A stretch of 19,104 nucleotides of DNA from Trichomonas tenax (GCA_023091735.1 JALKBU010000978.1:1-19104); one strand, 5' to 3'. Positions 1-8,528 are shown, counted from the stretch's first letter. Program-made: numbers and translations. Notes: generated by a model not told the origin, from the letters alone.

Positions 1-835
1 TTAAAAACTGATTAGATTTTACAAAGTCGTTAGTTTTAAAATTTGTTTATATCATTCAATTTTAAATTGACTTGTAAAGTTATTTTTATCATAAGTTTAA
101 CATGTAAAGGTCACTTTTAGAAATTTGTACTAGCTACGGCGCAGTTGTAGATAGTGCGAATTTCTCATTACTAACTATATAAAGGCAGCAATCATCATCA
201 TAAATGATGATGAATGAATTTATAGCTTTCTTCGGAATCTATTGAATTGATTAGCATTTATTATTTGTACTGTGATACTACTCTTATCAATGTTTATTGA
301 TCATCACCAGTTTGAGCAGATATTAAGATATATTAGTAAAAACAATTACTCGTTTGATTTTTCATATGTTCATCATTATTACATGATATCGATCAATATT
401 CATCATTAATGATCATTTGGCTAGAATAGTTTTATTTTTTGAGATCTGATGAATATAAAATCATTAGAGTCGTTCACTTTCAAGTTGGCCATGGATATAT
501 CTTTGCATCAATTTGAATCGAATATGTCCTTTACTGGTGCACTTCATGTGCGAACTTATTTTCAAAATCCATTTAAAAAAAGTCGATGAATATTAATTGG
601 TAAATTCTGCTTAGTGAATTTTTTGCTGAAAATTGCTATGAGATAGTGAATGATTACAGAGATTTAGATGATCAATACAATAGGTTATTAAAATGCCAAA
701 AAGAATTATCATAATAACACTTATACTAAAACTTTATTTCTGGAAATAACATTTTGTAACATGCTGAATAATAAAGCGTTAGTGTAGTGTACATGTAATA
801 TTTATGAAATTATTTGTTAGCTTGAATGGATCTAT
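1..835. other. AT-rich intergenic region, no supported gene
   Basis: I see no convincing gene here. It holds a 10-bp-arm inverted repeat (192-213), one TGTCACTTTT-like motif (110-118, plus strand) and a 46-codon plus-strand ATG frame at 449-589 that I do not recognise and that is short enough to be chance. At about 224-256 there is a short resemblance to the 5' coding end of the glycine-rich genes, including the stretch CTTTCTTCGGAAT. It could be the last trace of another array member, but it is too short to call. Confidence 0.5.
192..213. repeat. Perfect inverted repeat (TCATCATCAT / ATGATGATGA)
   Basis: Two perfect 10-bp arms are separated by a 2-bp AA spacer. The arms are themselves trinucleotide repeats (TCA and TGA), so this may be only a microsatellite-derived palindrome. 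No function is implied. Confidence 0.7.
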
Positions 836-1750
836 TTAGCTTTTTGCCATAAAAAAGACAGATATTTTCATCATTAGTGAGGATAAATGGATATGATTGC
901 AGTTAAGACTAACAATATAAAATTGAAGACATGTGACGCGGACAAATCCATGGCCAACATGGCATTGACTGTTATTTGAACCTGATGGCTCTGTAATTTC
1001 CATATTCCCACTCTTCATTGTTGGTTTTGCGAATATCCATCCTGTATTTGAATTTTCGCATCCTTCATAACCAGATATATATGAACTTCCACCGCCACCT
1101 GCTGCTAAAAGATCACCATGATAACCTGAACCACCTCCATACCAGCCACCACCTCCGGCACCTGCTGTGTCAGTGGAATAACCTGGAACTGATGATCCAC
1201 CAATACCAAATGTGCCTGGATAATATCCACTTCCACCAGATGTCTGATTTCCACCTCGGCCAATTTTGGTTGTATTATCAGTGGATGTGTACCCATCAAA
1301 TCCTATAACACCACCTGCATAGCTTCCAGAGATTGTTACATCACTTAATTTGCCACCGCTTCCAGCGCTGACAATAGTGCGTGAATATAAATCATTCTCA
1401 ACAAGTCGAATGTCACTTGCACCATCACCTGCAATTCCACGGTATCTACCACTAAGAAAATGATCTGTAGTGTTTCCTCCTCCATTATAGCCTCCTAATG
1501 TAAATCCAGGAAGGCCTTGTTCAATGGAGGACCCTCCTACAAAAATATAATATTTTTCTTCATTAGCAGATGATCGTTCACCACTAACATAGGCACCACC
1601 ACCAATCCTGCCTGCACCCCATAATTCGTATAAATAGTATCCAGGTGACTGAATTATATAATACGGTTCACAGATGGAGTGATTTTTGCATGGATATGGG
1701 AAATTATAAACTTTCTTCGGAATGTATTTGATTGAGACATTGATTACCAA
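836..1750 (-). CDS. Glycine-rich protein, ALK/LTK-type Gly-rich domain, array copy 1 (no ATG start)
   Basis: This is a 304-codon open frame. From its N-terminus it shows a PYPC...SICEPYY segment (Cys21, Cys27), then SPGYYLYELWGAG (35-47), which matches the Y.FELWGA motif that opens this family in trichomonads. It continues with GIAGDGASDIRL (105-116), Gly/Ser clusters at 167-187, GAGGGGWYGGGSGY (197-210), AAGGGGSSYISGYEGC (216-231) and a terminal VRVTC strand. The fold is known from ALK/LTK ectodomains and from a large trichomonad family of unknown role, possibly surface or extracellular. The frame opens at TTG, with an upstream in-frame TGA and no ATG before residue 245, so the true start is unknown: a lost ATG, non-AUG initiation or a missed 5' exon. 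The stop is TAA followed by A, giving the trichomonad-type UAAA polyadenylation signal. Differences from copy 3 are largely at third codon positions, which suggests past selection on the protein. No signal peptide is visible. Confidence 0.75.
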   Translation of the reverse strand: MVINVSIKYIPKKVYNFPYPCKNHSICEPYYIIQSPGYYLYELWGAGRIGGGAYVSGERSSANEEKYYIFVGGSSIEQGLPGFTLGGYNGGGNTTDHFLSGRYRGIAGDGASDIRLVENDLYSRTIVSAGSGGKLSDVTISGSYAGGVIGFDGYTSTDNTTKIGRGGNQTSGGSGYYPGTFGIGGSSVPGYSTDTAGAGGGGWYGGGSGYHGDLLAAGGGGSSYISGYEGCENSNTGWIFAKPTMKSGNMEITEPSGSNNSQCHVGHGFVRVTCLQFYIVSLNCNHIHLSSLMMKISVFFMAKS

Positions 1751-1795
1751 TCTATTACCTTTAAGAACTCATAGGGCAGAATCAAGAATTTTATA

Positions 1796-1837
1796 TGAAA
1801 AGTGACATTTTGAATATCTCTTTACATTGTCACTTTT
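1796..1837. promoter_or_regulatory. Divergent pair of TGTCACTTTT initiator-like motifs upstream of glycine-rich copy 1
   Basis: AAAAGTGACA (1798-1807) and TGTCACTTTT (1828-1837) form perfect 10-bp inverted arms separated by 20 bp. Read on the minus strand, the left arm is TCACTTTTCATAT, close to the trichomonad initiator consensus (TCA-Y-T-W-Y-TCATTA, from memory). It lies 52 bp before the first conserved glycine-rich codon. The right arm has the same motif facing the other way. The left arm and adjacent ~35 bp are conserved upstream of copy 3. Promoter function is inferred. Confidence 0.5.
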
Positions 1838-3478
1838 ATATTTAGGTTATTAATATAAATCAATTGGGATTTGAGCGGTTTCGGCAACATGACGCAACTT
1901 TACAAATCCTCTCAAAATTGAGAGCCAATGTTGCTCGAAAAAATTGAATACTTTTCGGCAAGATTTGAGAGGGCCAAAATTTTAACGTCATTGCAAAGTC
2001 ACTTTTGGTGATTCTTGCTTCTCGTTGAAGCATGCTCACCATACTTGCACCACAGATACTCCATCATGTGGAGATGATAAGAGTCTTAAGCTGAGTCGAT
2101 TCAAGTTGGCCAGCATGAGATACAAATCAAAGTCCGTCAAAACAACGAAACCGACAGAATCCAGTTGACATACGATAGCTTGGCTATAACAATTGCATAT
2201 TACGTTGTCAAATCATATCATATCTCGAAAAATTTCAAAATAATGCAAACCTTCGATTTCATATTTTTATCAACTAACACGGATTTTTAGCGAGAGCCAA
2301 AACAGAAGCAGCGTAAATCCTACCAAATCTCCGTATTACAGCAATTATGGGCTTGTTTTTAAATATTTCCAATATTTAATAACACGCTTCCATGATACAC
2401 ACTATCGGATTTTTGTTTTTCTATATGTCCTAAGCATGTTGGCTTCTATTTAGCTGTTCTATTTCAATTATATGAAATTCGCAAAAAAATTTGTCAATTT
2501 ATTGGCTATTACTCGATATAGTTACATTTCTAACGTGCCTTAGAATATTGTTTCATTACATACATAAGACTATTTATACTTTTCAATGTTCAAAAACTCA
2601 AACATCCTATAGCTAACATTTATATCTAGAATTGAAATTACATACGTTGGGAGAATATGTCCAATTGAAGAAACCGATGGATGTCCAAAATATATATATT
2701 CCTAATTTAGATTTTTATCATATCTTTGAATAAACATGTTTTATAGCTCATATATACTGTTTTTTTCTATATATTCTATATATAAAATGCATATTGTCAG
2801 TTGATCTATATATGTGCATTTATTTTTTTGCGTGAATATTTTGGGCTGTAATTCATTATACAATAAGATAATATTCATTAGAAGAAACAAATAATATAAA
2901 TCCATTGATATTAAAGACGATCTCAATTAATTTAATAATGCAAAATATCGAAAAGTATATTTATGTGCACTTACTATACACAAATCATACAGCGTAACGC
3001 AGTTAATGTATTTGTGAGTTAGTTGTTTCTTAAAATCGAATTGTTGTATTTCGCATATATTATAAACGTGCATCATTGTGACGATTTGAGTATTCTGAAT
3101 AGTGATGTTGCATAGTGATGCTGATGTGTATCATTTTAGCGTATCAGATCTTCTCAATACGCACTGTAGAAAAAGATAAATTTGCCAAGATTTCGGTCTT
3201 ACCGACAATGACGTTCTTGGATGGTGGCATTGATACATATAGAATATAGAGCATAAGTCAACAAGAGATAACACCATGGTTTCAAACTGGAACAAAGATG
3301 CGATTTGTATCTCGGTAATCAGAATGAAAATTTTCATTTTCTTTGATGAAATCAAAGATACAAAAGGACTTAAAGAAGAATATGATGTTAAATCAACAAA
3401 AATTTTATCCGACCAAACAAAAAGTGAGATTGAATAGTTTACAGTTGCATCAAGTTGCGGAAAGGTGACAGGTCTCAA
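1838..3478. other. Intergenic region with degraded coding-like patches
   Basis: No intact gene is visible. About 1860-2220 is less AT-rich than its surroundings. It holds a small ATG frame on the minus strand (1860-2042, 60 codons) and a longer ATG-less open stretch just upstream in another frame (about 2043-2215). Neither is recognisable, and together they may be the remains of a dead gene. A short inverted repeat CTCTCAA-AA-TTGAGAG lies at 1909-1924, and a plus-strand GTCACTTTT motif at 1998-2006. About 2230-3100 is plain AT-rich DNA in which I see nothing. The possible thioredoxin-like remnant is listed separately. Confidence 0.45.
3154..3312 (+). pseudogene. Possible thioredoxin-like C-terminal fragment
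   Basis: A plus-strand frame reads KFAKISVLPTMTFLDGG, followed by IDTYRI, a TAG (3247-3249), then SISQQEITPWF in the same frame. The LPT with its preceding strand and following F-x-x-GG resembles the cis-Pro region (V/I-P-T-F-x-x-F-K-G) of thioredoxins. The spacing to an amphipathic final helix also fits. No WCGPC active-site segment is found upstream, and the frame is interrupted, so this would be a dead fragment at best. It is the only plus-strand gene trace of any substance in this half of the window. The match is short and could be chance. An unrelated minus-strand open frame overlaps it (3131-3478) but opens at TTG and is not recognisable. Confidence 0.25.
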
Positions 3479-3576
3479 TCAATTATCTAAGCTTTGGCCC
3501 ATAAAAATAAAGACATCAACCTTCATCATCAGTGAAAAATGTATTTGATCGCAATCAATCTTACATGTGATTGATT
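3479..3576 (-). pseudogene. Glycine-rich gene relic, C-terminal tail (copy 2, 3' part)
   Basis: On the minus strand this segment reads SLMMKVDVFIFMGQS followed by a stop a few codons later. That matches the very C-terminus of copy 3 (SSLMMKISVFIFMGET). The nucleotide match covers about 60 bp, including CCCATAAAAATAAAGACA (plus-strand reading). A further CATGTGAT block continues after an apparent ~22-bp deletion. The glycine-rich core that should precede it is missing. It most likely belongs to the same dead gene as the N-terminal relic at 4079-4336, because both have the same order and orientation as in an intact copy and nearly the same end-to-end distance. Confidence 0.75.
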
Positions 3577-4078
3577 AAATTTAAAGCTTTTTCTAGGGTT
3601 ATATGATTAATCATAAATTCTGTTTCTATTAATAATAAAACATACTCGCAATTGATTTTAAATGGCAGTGTTTGATCCTTAATATATTTTTAGTCCTTCA
3701 TTATCCCAAATCAGAAAATTGGTATTCAAGAATTAATATGAAATCATATGAAACAAATCTACTTCATTAGGAAGGATTAGTTGTACTTCTAGACTTGAAA
3801 ATATTGAAAATTCATTTTTTTCTTAAAAATCTGTAATTGCTTATAGGATAGCGAAACACATTTTGTTCAATAATAGTATGTAATTATCAATCACTGCTCA
3901 TGGCGATAGGTGAAGCGAAATGAGATTGAGAAAGCAAGGAATAGAGGTACATCACATCATTTAACTCTTGCATAGGCTAACTCAATGTTTGCCACATAGA
4001 ATTACACAAAACTTTATGGTGCAGCCATATCTCGAGGATAATGTATTGAAACAGAATATTGCAAATTAATTAAGATCT
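3577..4078. other. AT-rich segment occupying the place of the lost glycine-rich core
   Basis: This is about 500 bp of ordinary AT-rich sequence between the two relic ends of copy 2, where an intact copy has about 615 bp of glycine-rich core. I see no residual Gly-codon clusters, no long frame and no obvious terminal repeats that would mark an insertion. Replacement by deletion plus filler, or extreme decay, is inferred. Confidence 0.5.
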
Positions 4079-4336
4079 TTATAGCCTGATAATGCAAGAT
4101 CTTCCGACAAAAATATAATATTTTTCTTCATTTGCACTTGAGCGCGCATCACTGACATAGGCACCTCCATTAATCCTTCCTGCACCCCATAACTCATATA
4201 AATAGTATCCGGGAGATTGATTTATATAATATGGTTCGCAAATCGAATAATTTTTGCACGGGTATGGGAAGATGTAAACTTTCTTTGGAATATATTTGAT
4301 CGAAACATTGATGATCAACTGTTTTGTTACTAACAC
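4079..4336 (-). pseudogene. Glycine-rich gene relic, N-terminal part (copy 2, 5' part)
   Basis: The frame keeps the family's N-terminus (IINVSIKYIPKKVY, the PYPCKN..SICEPYY segment, SPGYYLYELWGAGRI) through YYIFVG. It then diverges and ends in TAA at the point where intact copies continue into SSI.QGLPGF. It opens only with GTG. As in the two full copies, the codon aligned with their first codon is TTG and no in-frame ATG exists. The TGTCAC promoter-like motif is retained 50 bp upstream. With the glycine-rich core gone, this is a dead member of the array. Confidence 0.85.
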
Positions 4337-4365
4337 TATGATGGCTTTTTTATTTTAAATATGAA

Positions 4366-4373
4366 ATGTGACA
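4366..4373 (-). promoter_or_regulatory. Initiator-like TGTCACAT motif upstream of relic copy 2
   Basis: Minus-strand TGTCACATTTCATAT lies 50 bp from the first conserved codon, against 52 and 51 bp in copies 1 and 3. The match to a TCAC-N-TTTCATA pattern is shared with copy 1. Function is inferred from conservation and fixed spacing. Confidence 0.45.
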
Positions 4374-4739
4374 ACTTCATTGGATCTGTACATAACATTT
4401 TTCAATATTTATTTTGTTCAACTTCTATTATTGTAAATATCATCATGATATTAGGAAATAACTTCTTTTGATTTTCATGTGATCATCATTAGGATATTAA
4501 TTCGATCAATGTTATTTGATTATTTCGAAAATATATTTTTATATTATTTACTGCTGCTGTGATTGGAGTGCTCAATACTTTTCACAATCGAGTTGAACAC
4601 ATAGCAAATCAATAAAATATGCATATTTTCATGTCCTCTATACATGCTATTCAAACTAATTTCACACCTTTTATAAAGCGAATAAAATATTCATTACGCA
4701 TTTACTAGTAAATTTTTGTATGAGCTTCAATAGGTATAT

Positions 4740-5651
4740 TCAGGTTTCGCCCATAAAAATAAAGACAGATATTTTCATCATAAGTGATGAAAATTGGATG
4801 CGATTATAATTAAGACTAACAATATAAAATTGAAGACATGTGATACGGACAAATCCATTGCCAACATGGCCGTTGCTATTCTTGGATCCTGTTGGCTCTA
4901 TAATTTCCATATTCCCACTCTTCATTATTGGTTCTGCAAATATCCATCCTGTTTTAGATACTTCACAGCCTTCATACCCAGAAATGTATGAACTACCACC
5001 TCCACCTGCTGCTGAAAGATCATAATGATAACCTGACCCGCCTCCATACCATCCACCACCTCCTGCACCTGCTAAATCAGTCCATTGTTCTGGAACTGAT
5101 GATCCACCAACACCAAATATTCCAGAATATTGTCCACTTCCACCTGATGTTTGATTTCCACCTTTTCCAATATAAACTTTTGAAACTGCATCTGTATATC
5201 CAGTAAAACCAACCAAACCACCTGCAAAACTCCCTAAAGAAATCTTTTTTTTTCCACCACTTCCGCCGCTGACGATTACACGAGTATATAAATCATTTTC
5301 GAAAAGTCGAATATCGCTCGCACCATCACCTGCAATTCCACGGTACATGCCATTATAAATATAATCTGTAGTATTTCCGCCTCCATTATAGCCTCCTAAT
5401 GTAAATCCAGGAAGGCCTTGTTTAATGGAAGAACCTCCTACAAAAATATAATAATTTTCTTCGTTGGCAGATGAGCGTTCACCACTAACATAGGCACCAC
5501 CACCAATCCTTCCTGCACCCCATAACTCATATAAATAATATCCAGGTGACTGAATTAAATAATATGGTTCACAAATCGAATTATTTTTGCATGGATATGG
5601 GAAATTATAAACTTTCTTCGGAATATATTCGATTGACACATTGATTACCAA
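4740..5651 (-). CDS. Glycine-rich protein, ALK/LTK-type Gly-rich domain, array copy 3 (no ATG start)
   Basis: This is a 303-codon open frame, the close paralog of the 836-1750 gene. It has the same domain order: the FPYPCKN..SICEPYY segment, SPGYYLYELWGAG, GIAGDGASDIRL, GGNQTSGGSG, GAGGGGWYGGGSGY, AAGGGGSSYISGYEGC, a GFVRITC strand and the conserved tail SSLMMKISVFIF. The most divergent stretch is the middle (about residues 93-165). It ends with TGA. Again the first conserved codon is TTG, preceded by a CAT codon, an AAA codon and an in-frame TAA, so there is no canonical start. An out-of-frame 12-codon ATG frame begins 36 bp upstream and ends on the TGGTAA that overlaps the first two glycine-rich codons. 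Role unknown; a surface or secreted protein is a guess from the family. Either it uses an unrecognised start or exon, or it is an untranslated reservoir copy. Confidence 0.75.
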   Translation of the reverse strand: MVINVSIEYIPKKVYNFPYPCKNNSICEPYYLIQSPGYYLYELWGAGRIGGGAYVSGERSSANEENYYIFVGGSSIKQGLPGFTLGGYNGGGNTTDYIYNGMYRGIAGDGASDIRLFENDLYTRVIVSGGSGGKKKISLGSFAGGLVGFTGYTDAVSKVYIGKGGNQTSGGSGQYSGIFGVGGSSVPEQWTDLAGAGGGGWYGGGSGYHYDLSAAGGGGSSYISGYEGCEVSKTGWIFAEPIMKSGNMEIIEPTGSKNSNGHVGNGFVRITCLQFYIVSLNYNRIQFSSLMMKISVFIFMGET

Positions 5652-5696
5652 ATGTTTTTATTCTTATTAACATCAGGTTCCATTTTTATTTTTTTA

Positions 5697-5734
5697 GAAA
5701 GGTGACATTTTCAATACTGCTTTACATTTTCAAC
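5697..5734 (-). promoter_or_regulatory. Conserved promoter-like block upstream of glycine-rich copy 3
   Basis: About 38 bp (plus-strand GAAAGGTGACATTTTCAATA onward, through TTTACATT) match the block at 1796-1833 upstream of copy 1 with a handful of mismatches. The ~47 bp between this block and the coding frame no longer align. The TGTCAC core lies 51 bp from the first conserved codon. The pattern of conserved motif, free spacer sequence and fixed distance suggests a functional core promoter. Confidence 0.5.
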
Positions 5735-6076
5735 ATCAATTCAGGAGAAGTTATATATTTCATTCATATAATTAGTGTTGCGGGCATCATGTTTTGTCTA
5801 AATCTTAATAAATCTTAAATCATCATTTTGAATGAAATCATCGATAAAAAAGTATTGAATGATAACTTAACAACGAAATGTTTAATCAAAACGACTCAAT
5901 ATATAAAGAATTTGATATAATATTTTGAAAAATAGGAAACAAAAATGAAAAATAATTTGATAATGAGTTAATTTTGTGTTATTTTTGCTTCAACACACAT
6001 AAATTAATACAACTCATTATGTTAATTGTGAGCCAAATAGGATTAGTAAAAATAAGACTCAATTATTGAAAATATC
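5735..6076. other. AT-rich spacer between the glycine-rich array and the 7TM gene
   Basis: I see no gene, repeat or RNA here. It contains the 3' flank of the 7TM gene, with its TAA stop followed by AT-rich sequence. Confidence 0.6.
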
Positions 6077-6976
6077 TTAGCCACTAATTAATAACTTGTC
6101 GATAGAATCAGTTGTGGCAGTTGAAGTAGAATTCAAGTCTTGCACTGATAAAATCCATACAATATACAAAATTGCATGAAAATCAATATATTTGTAAACC
6201 ATAAACAGTAAAACGTAGCAATAGCTATACGCTGTCTTGTGGCTCTTTCCCCACATTATAAATCTCTGATTTCTAAATATTGTATATGCAATCTTCGAAA
6301 TTATGACTGATAACGGGAAATAAAATATACTTATTTTCATCATTTTTCTCATATCTGGGGGCAAGAAATTTCCCACCTTTGAGAAAATAAACGAAATCGA
6401 AAGAATTATCAAGCAAATGCAATTGAAGATTATTTCGAAGTTGAGGATGAATTGGTCAATGAGATTCGTGCTGAATTTCATGAATTTTGTCATATTATCT
6501 GGAATATCGATGAAAGATATCACGGTCCAAATTACAACAACGAAGAGGCCGAAGAATCTTAAGAAATTGGCGATAAAATTCATTATCCTTGTACCTGGAA
6601 CATTAAAATACGTAAGAATGACTAAAATGCTTTTGAAATAGTAAATTCTTGATATGAAACCAATCTCTGTTAGTACGTATGAAAGCTTTGTGTAAGTGTC
6701 GATGTTTTCCGGATATACTTTGTACTGGAATACGAAATATTTATAAATTGATTTTATGCAAACAAAGCATGTTGCTATATAAAAGAAGATCCCAGGGATA
6801 ATGGTCATTTTCAGCCCAAAGTATTGTCTCCGCATTAGAACCGCAGCAAAATATGTAAAAGGCAAAGCACAAATAAGGCCGATAACAATGCCCAATATCT
6901 GAGCCTCTGTCGTTATGTCCTCATCTAAGGCATTGAACGCTGAAGCGTTTAAATAATAACTGATGTGGATCGACAT
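6077..6976 (-). CDS. Seven-transmembrane protein of unknown function
   Basis: The first ATG of the frame is at 6976-6974; a GTG two codons earlier is not a credible eukaryotic start. The product has 299 residues. Seven hydrophobic segments are visible at about 28-48, 57-79, 99-124, 136-157, 177-199, 213-234 and 250-276. They are joined by short, often basic loops (e.g. RR at 49-50, PDMRKMMK at 208-214), with an ~20-residue Ser/Thr-rich tail. The short N-terminus carries one potential N-glycosylation site (Asn10-Ala-Ser), compatible with an outside N-terminus. Size and topology would suit a GPCR-like receptor or the THH1/TOM1/TOM3-type heptahelical group. I see no DRY, NPxxY or other diagnostic motif, so no family is assigned. 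It ends in TAA. A TCATTCCCA initiator-like stretch lies roughly 35 bp upstream. It has no evident functional link to its neighbours. Confidence 0.8.
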   Translation of the reverse strand: MSIHISYYLNASAFNALDEDITTEAQILGIVIGLICALPFTYFAAVLMRRQYFGLKMTIIPGIFFYIATCFVCIKSIYKYFVFQYKVYPENIDTYTKLSYVLTEIGFISRIYYFKSILVILTYFNVPGTRIMNFIANFLRFFGLFVVVIWTVISFIDIPDNMTKFMKFSTNLIDQFILNFEIIFNCICLIILSISFIFSKVGNFLPPDMRKMMKISIFYFPLSVIISKIAYTIFRNQRFIMWGKSHKTAYSYCYVLLFMVYKYIDFHAILYIVWILSVQDLNSTSTATTDSIDKLLISG

Positions 6977-7084
6977 TCGCACACAAAACTCTTTGAAAGT
7001 AAAATTTTTGGGAATGACAAAAATATTTTCACAAACACTAAATATAAACTACATTTTTAATCTAGGACTCTACGGGCGTGTTCT

Positions 7085-7291
7085 TCACAATACTGAGTGA
7101 GCCTCCTTGAAAAAAATGAGAGGAGAACCTCGATTAAAAAAATGTAGTTTAGTGCCCGCAAAATCTAAAGTCCACTCAATTGTGTAGTTTACAAGGTCGA
7201 AGCCCCTAACCTTGAAATCTTGAGGGAGGCTAATCAGAGTTTCTACTTGCGATGTCGTTTTCCATGAAAATTGCATCTTCAGCGACAATGG
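7085..7291 (-). pseudogene. Possible Rad9-like (9-1-1 clamp) gene fragment
   Basis: From an ATG at 7276 a 63-codon frame runs to TGA. It contains YTIEWTLDFAGTKLHFFNRG followed by SPLIFFKEAHSVL. Compared with the end of the second PCNA-fold domain of Rad9, the pattern L-x-F-A, then hydrophobic strand, F-x-x-x-G-x-P-h-I-F, then an acidic/polar step is similar. Codon choice in the frame looks coding. After the TGA another frame continues EEHARRVLD, so the fragment may also be frameshifted. Upstream, the frame is closed by a TAG six codons before the ATG. A real Rad9 is several hundred residues, so this would be a terminal remnant. The identification rests on about 30 residues and is tentative; a small unrecognised gene is the alternative. 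Confidence 0.35.
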
Positions 7292-8528
7292 TGTCTAGAC
7301 ATCTTATTTATTGAAAAAAAAGCGGCCTCAATTGTGTCAATTTTTTCTGGTCATTTTCAATCAACTCACTTTAATAGTTACTTTCGTTCTTTGTCATTTA
7401 TAAATTCAATACATTAAAAATTTGAGGCACGCGGGCTTTTTTCATATCGTCACAAAAAGTCTGGATTGTATTACGATAGAGAACCTTAAACGAAAAATGA
7501 TCAAAATTATCGGAAAAAGTTTGTGTTATGGTTTGATGAATGCAACTACCTTATAGTCATACTGATAGAGCACAAAATATTTGAATATGAGTATCAATTG
7601 TATATTTTTATTATGAATATTGAAGAATATCTAGATAGAACCTTGCGATTTGAATGTATAAATAGGTGATAAGCTAGCTTACAAATGTAGCTATTGTTAT
7701 TCACTGTGTTCTTCATTAACAAATCAAGTCAAGCTTAATGAGAATTACTAAATGATTGTGAAGAAGATATATTGAGATCCTGAATAGTATATAATTGTGT
7801 ACATCATATTTATAAACATAATCAAAAGAGATAGATGAATTTAAAACAAATAAGAAGGATATAAATTATTTAATGATTTATTATTTAGTAAAATGCAAAT
7901 AGAATTAGTATATTATATATGTTTATATGTGGGTGTGATTCATAGTCTAGGAATTGGATGAAATGTCATATGCTTTAAGTGATTTGATTGAAGTCTAGAA
8001 TCTAAAGCTGTGATGTGACTTGATTTAACATATAATCATTATTTATATATCCTGTATGTTCGTATTGTGCTTGTGTTATATTTCTAAATGCTCGATATTC
8101 AAATAAAAATTCAACTTTTTATATAAAATGTCAAGAAGAATGAGAACATTAAACTGAATCTACAGGCCTAAACCTATGTTTAATTAGATTTCCATTAGGT
8201 AACAATACATACTATCCTAGTGATGCATGTGATAATAAATAGGTATATCTAATATTTTAATGAAATATAGACTTTGTTAGCTAATTCTTTAATATATCAT
8301 GCACAACAGGATTTTGTACATTGGGGTTCAATAACTTAGCAAAAAGTTAATCCAGTGAGTTAAAAAACGAGTTTCGCCGACTTTGCGTATAAAAATTTAA
8401 TTGCCCATTAAAACAACAATTATTTGTATATTGAAAAATATTTTCAAAATACAAAAATGAATTAATAATATGTTGATTTTTTTGGATTATACATAAATAA
8501 ACAATATATTTTAAACACAAACAAAAAG
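7292..8528. other. 1.2-kb AT-rich intergenic region
   Basis: I see no coding frame of interest, tRNA or rRNA. The only structure noted is a perfect 12-bp palindrome TAAGCTAGCTTA at 7670-7681. The sequence next to 8528 is the 3' flank of the LRR gene and includes TAAA-type polyadenylation signals. Confidence 0.55.

Noticed and set aside
224..256. Possible N-terminal relic of a further glycine-rich copy
   Set aside because: The match is only about 25 of 32 bases and its neighbourhood shows no continuing similarity; it cannot be told from chance.
449..589. 46-codon plus-strand ATG frame
   Set aside because: It reads somewhat like protein, but it is short, unrecognised and unsupported by a flanking initiator motif.
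1018..1308. Plus-strand 96-codon open frame rich in His/Leu
   Set aside because: It is the antisense shadow of the glycine-rich coding sequence; Gly codons read in reverse give Thr/Pro/His/Leu-rich frames. The same holds for the plus-strand frames over 4794-5206.
2741..2926. 61-codon minus-strand frame in AT-rich DNA
   Set aside because: It is dominated by AT-rich codons (Ile, Tyr, Leu, Asn) and is the length expected by chance at this composition.
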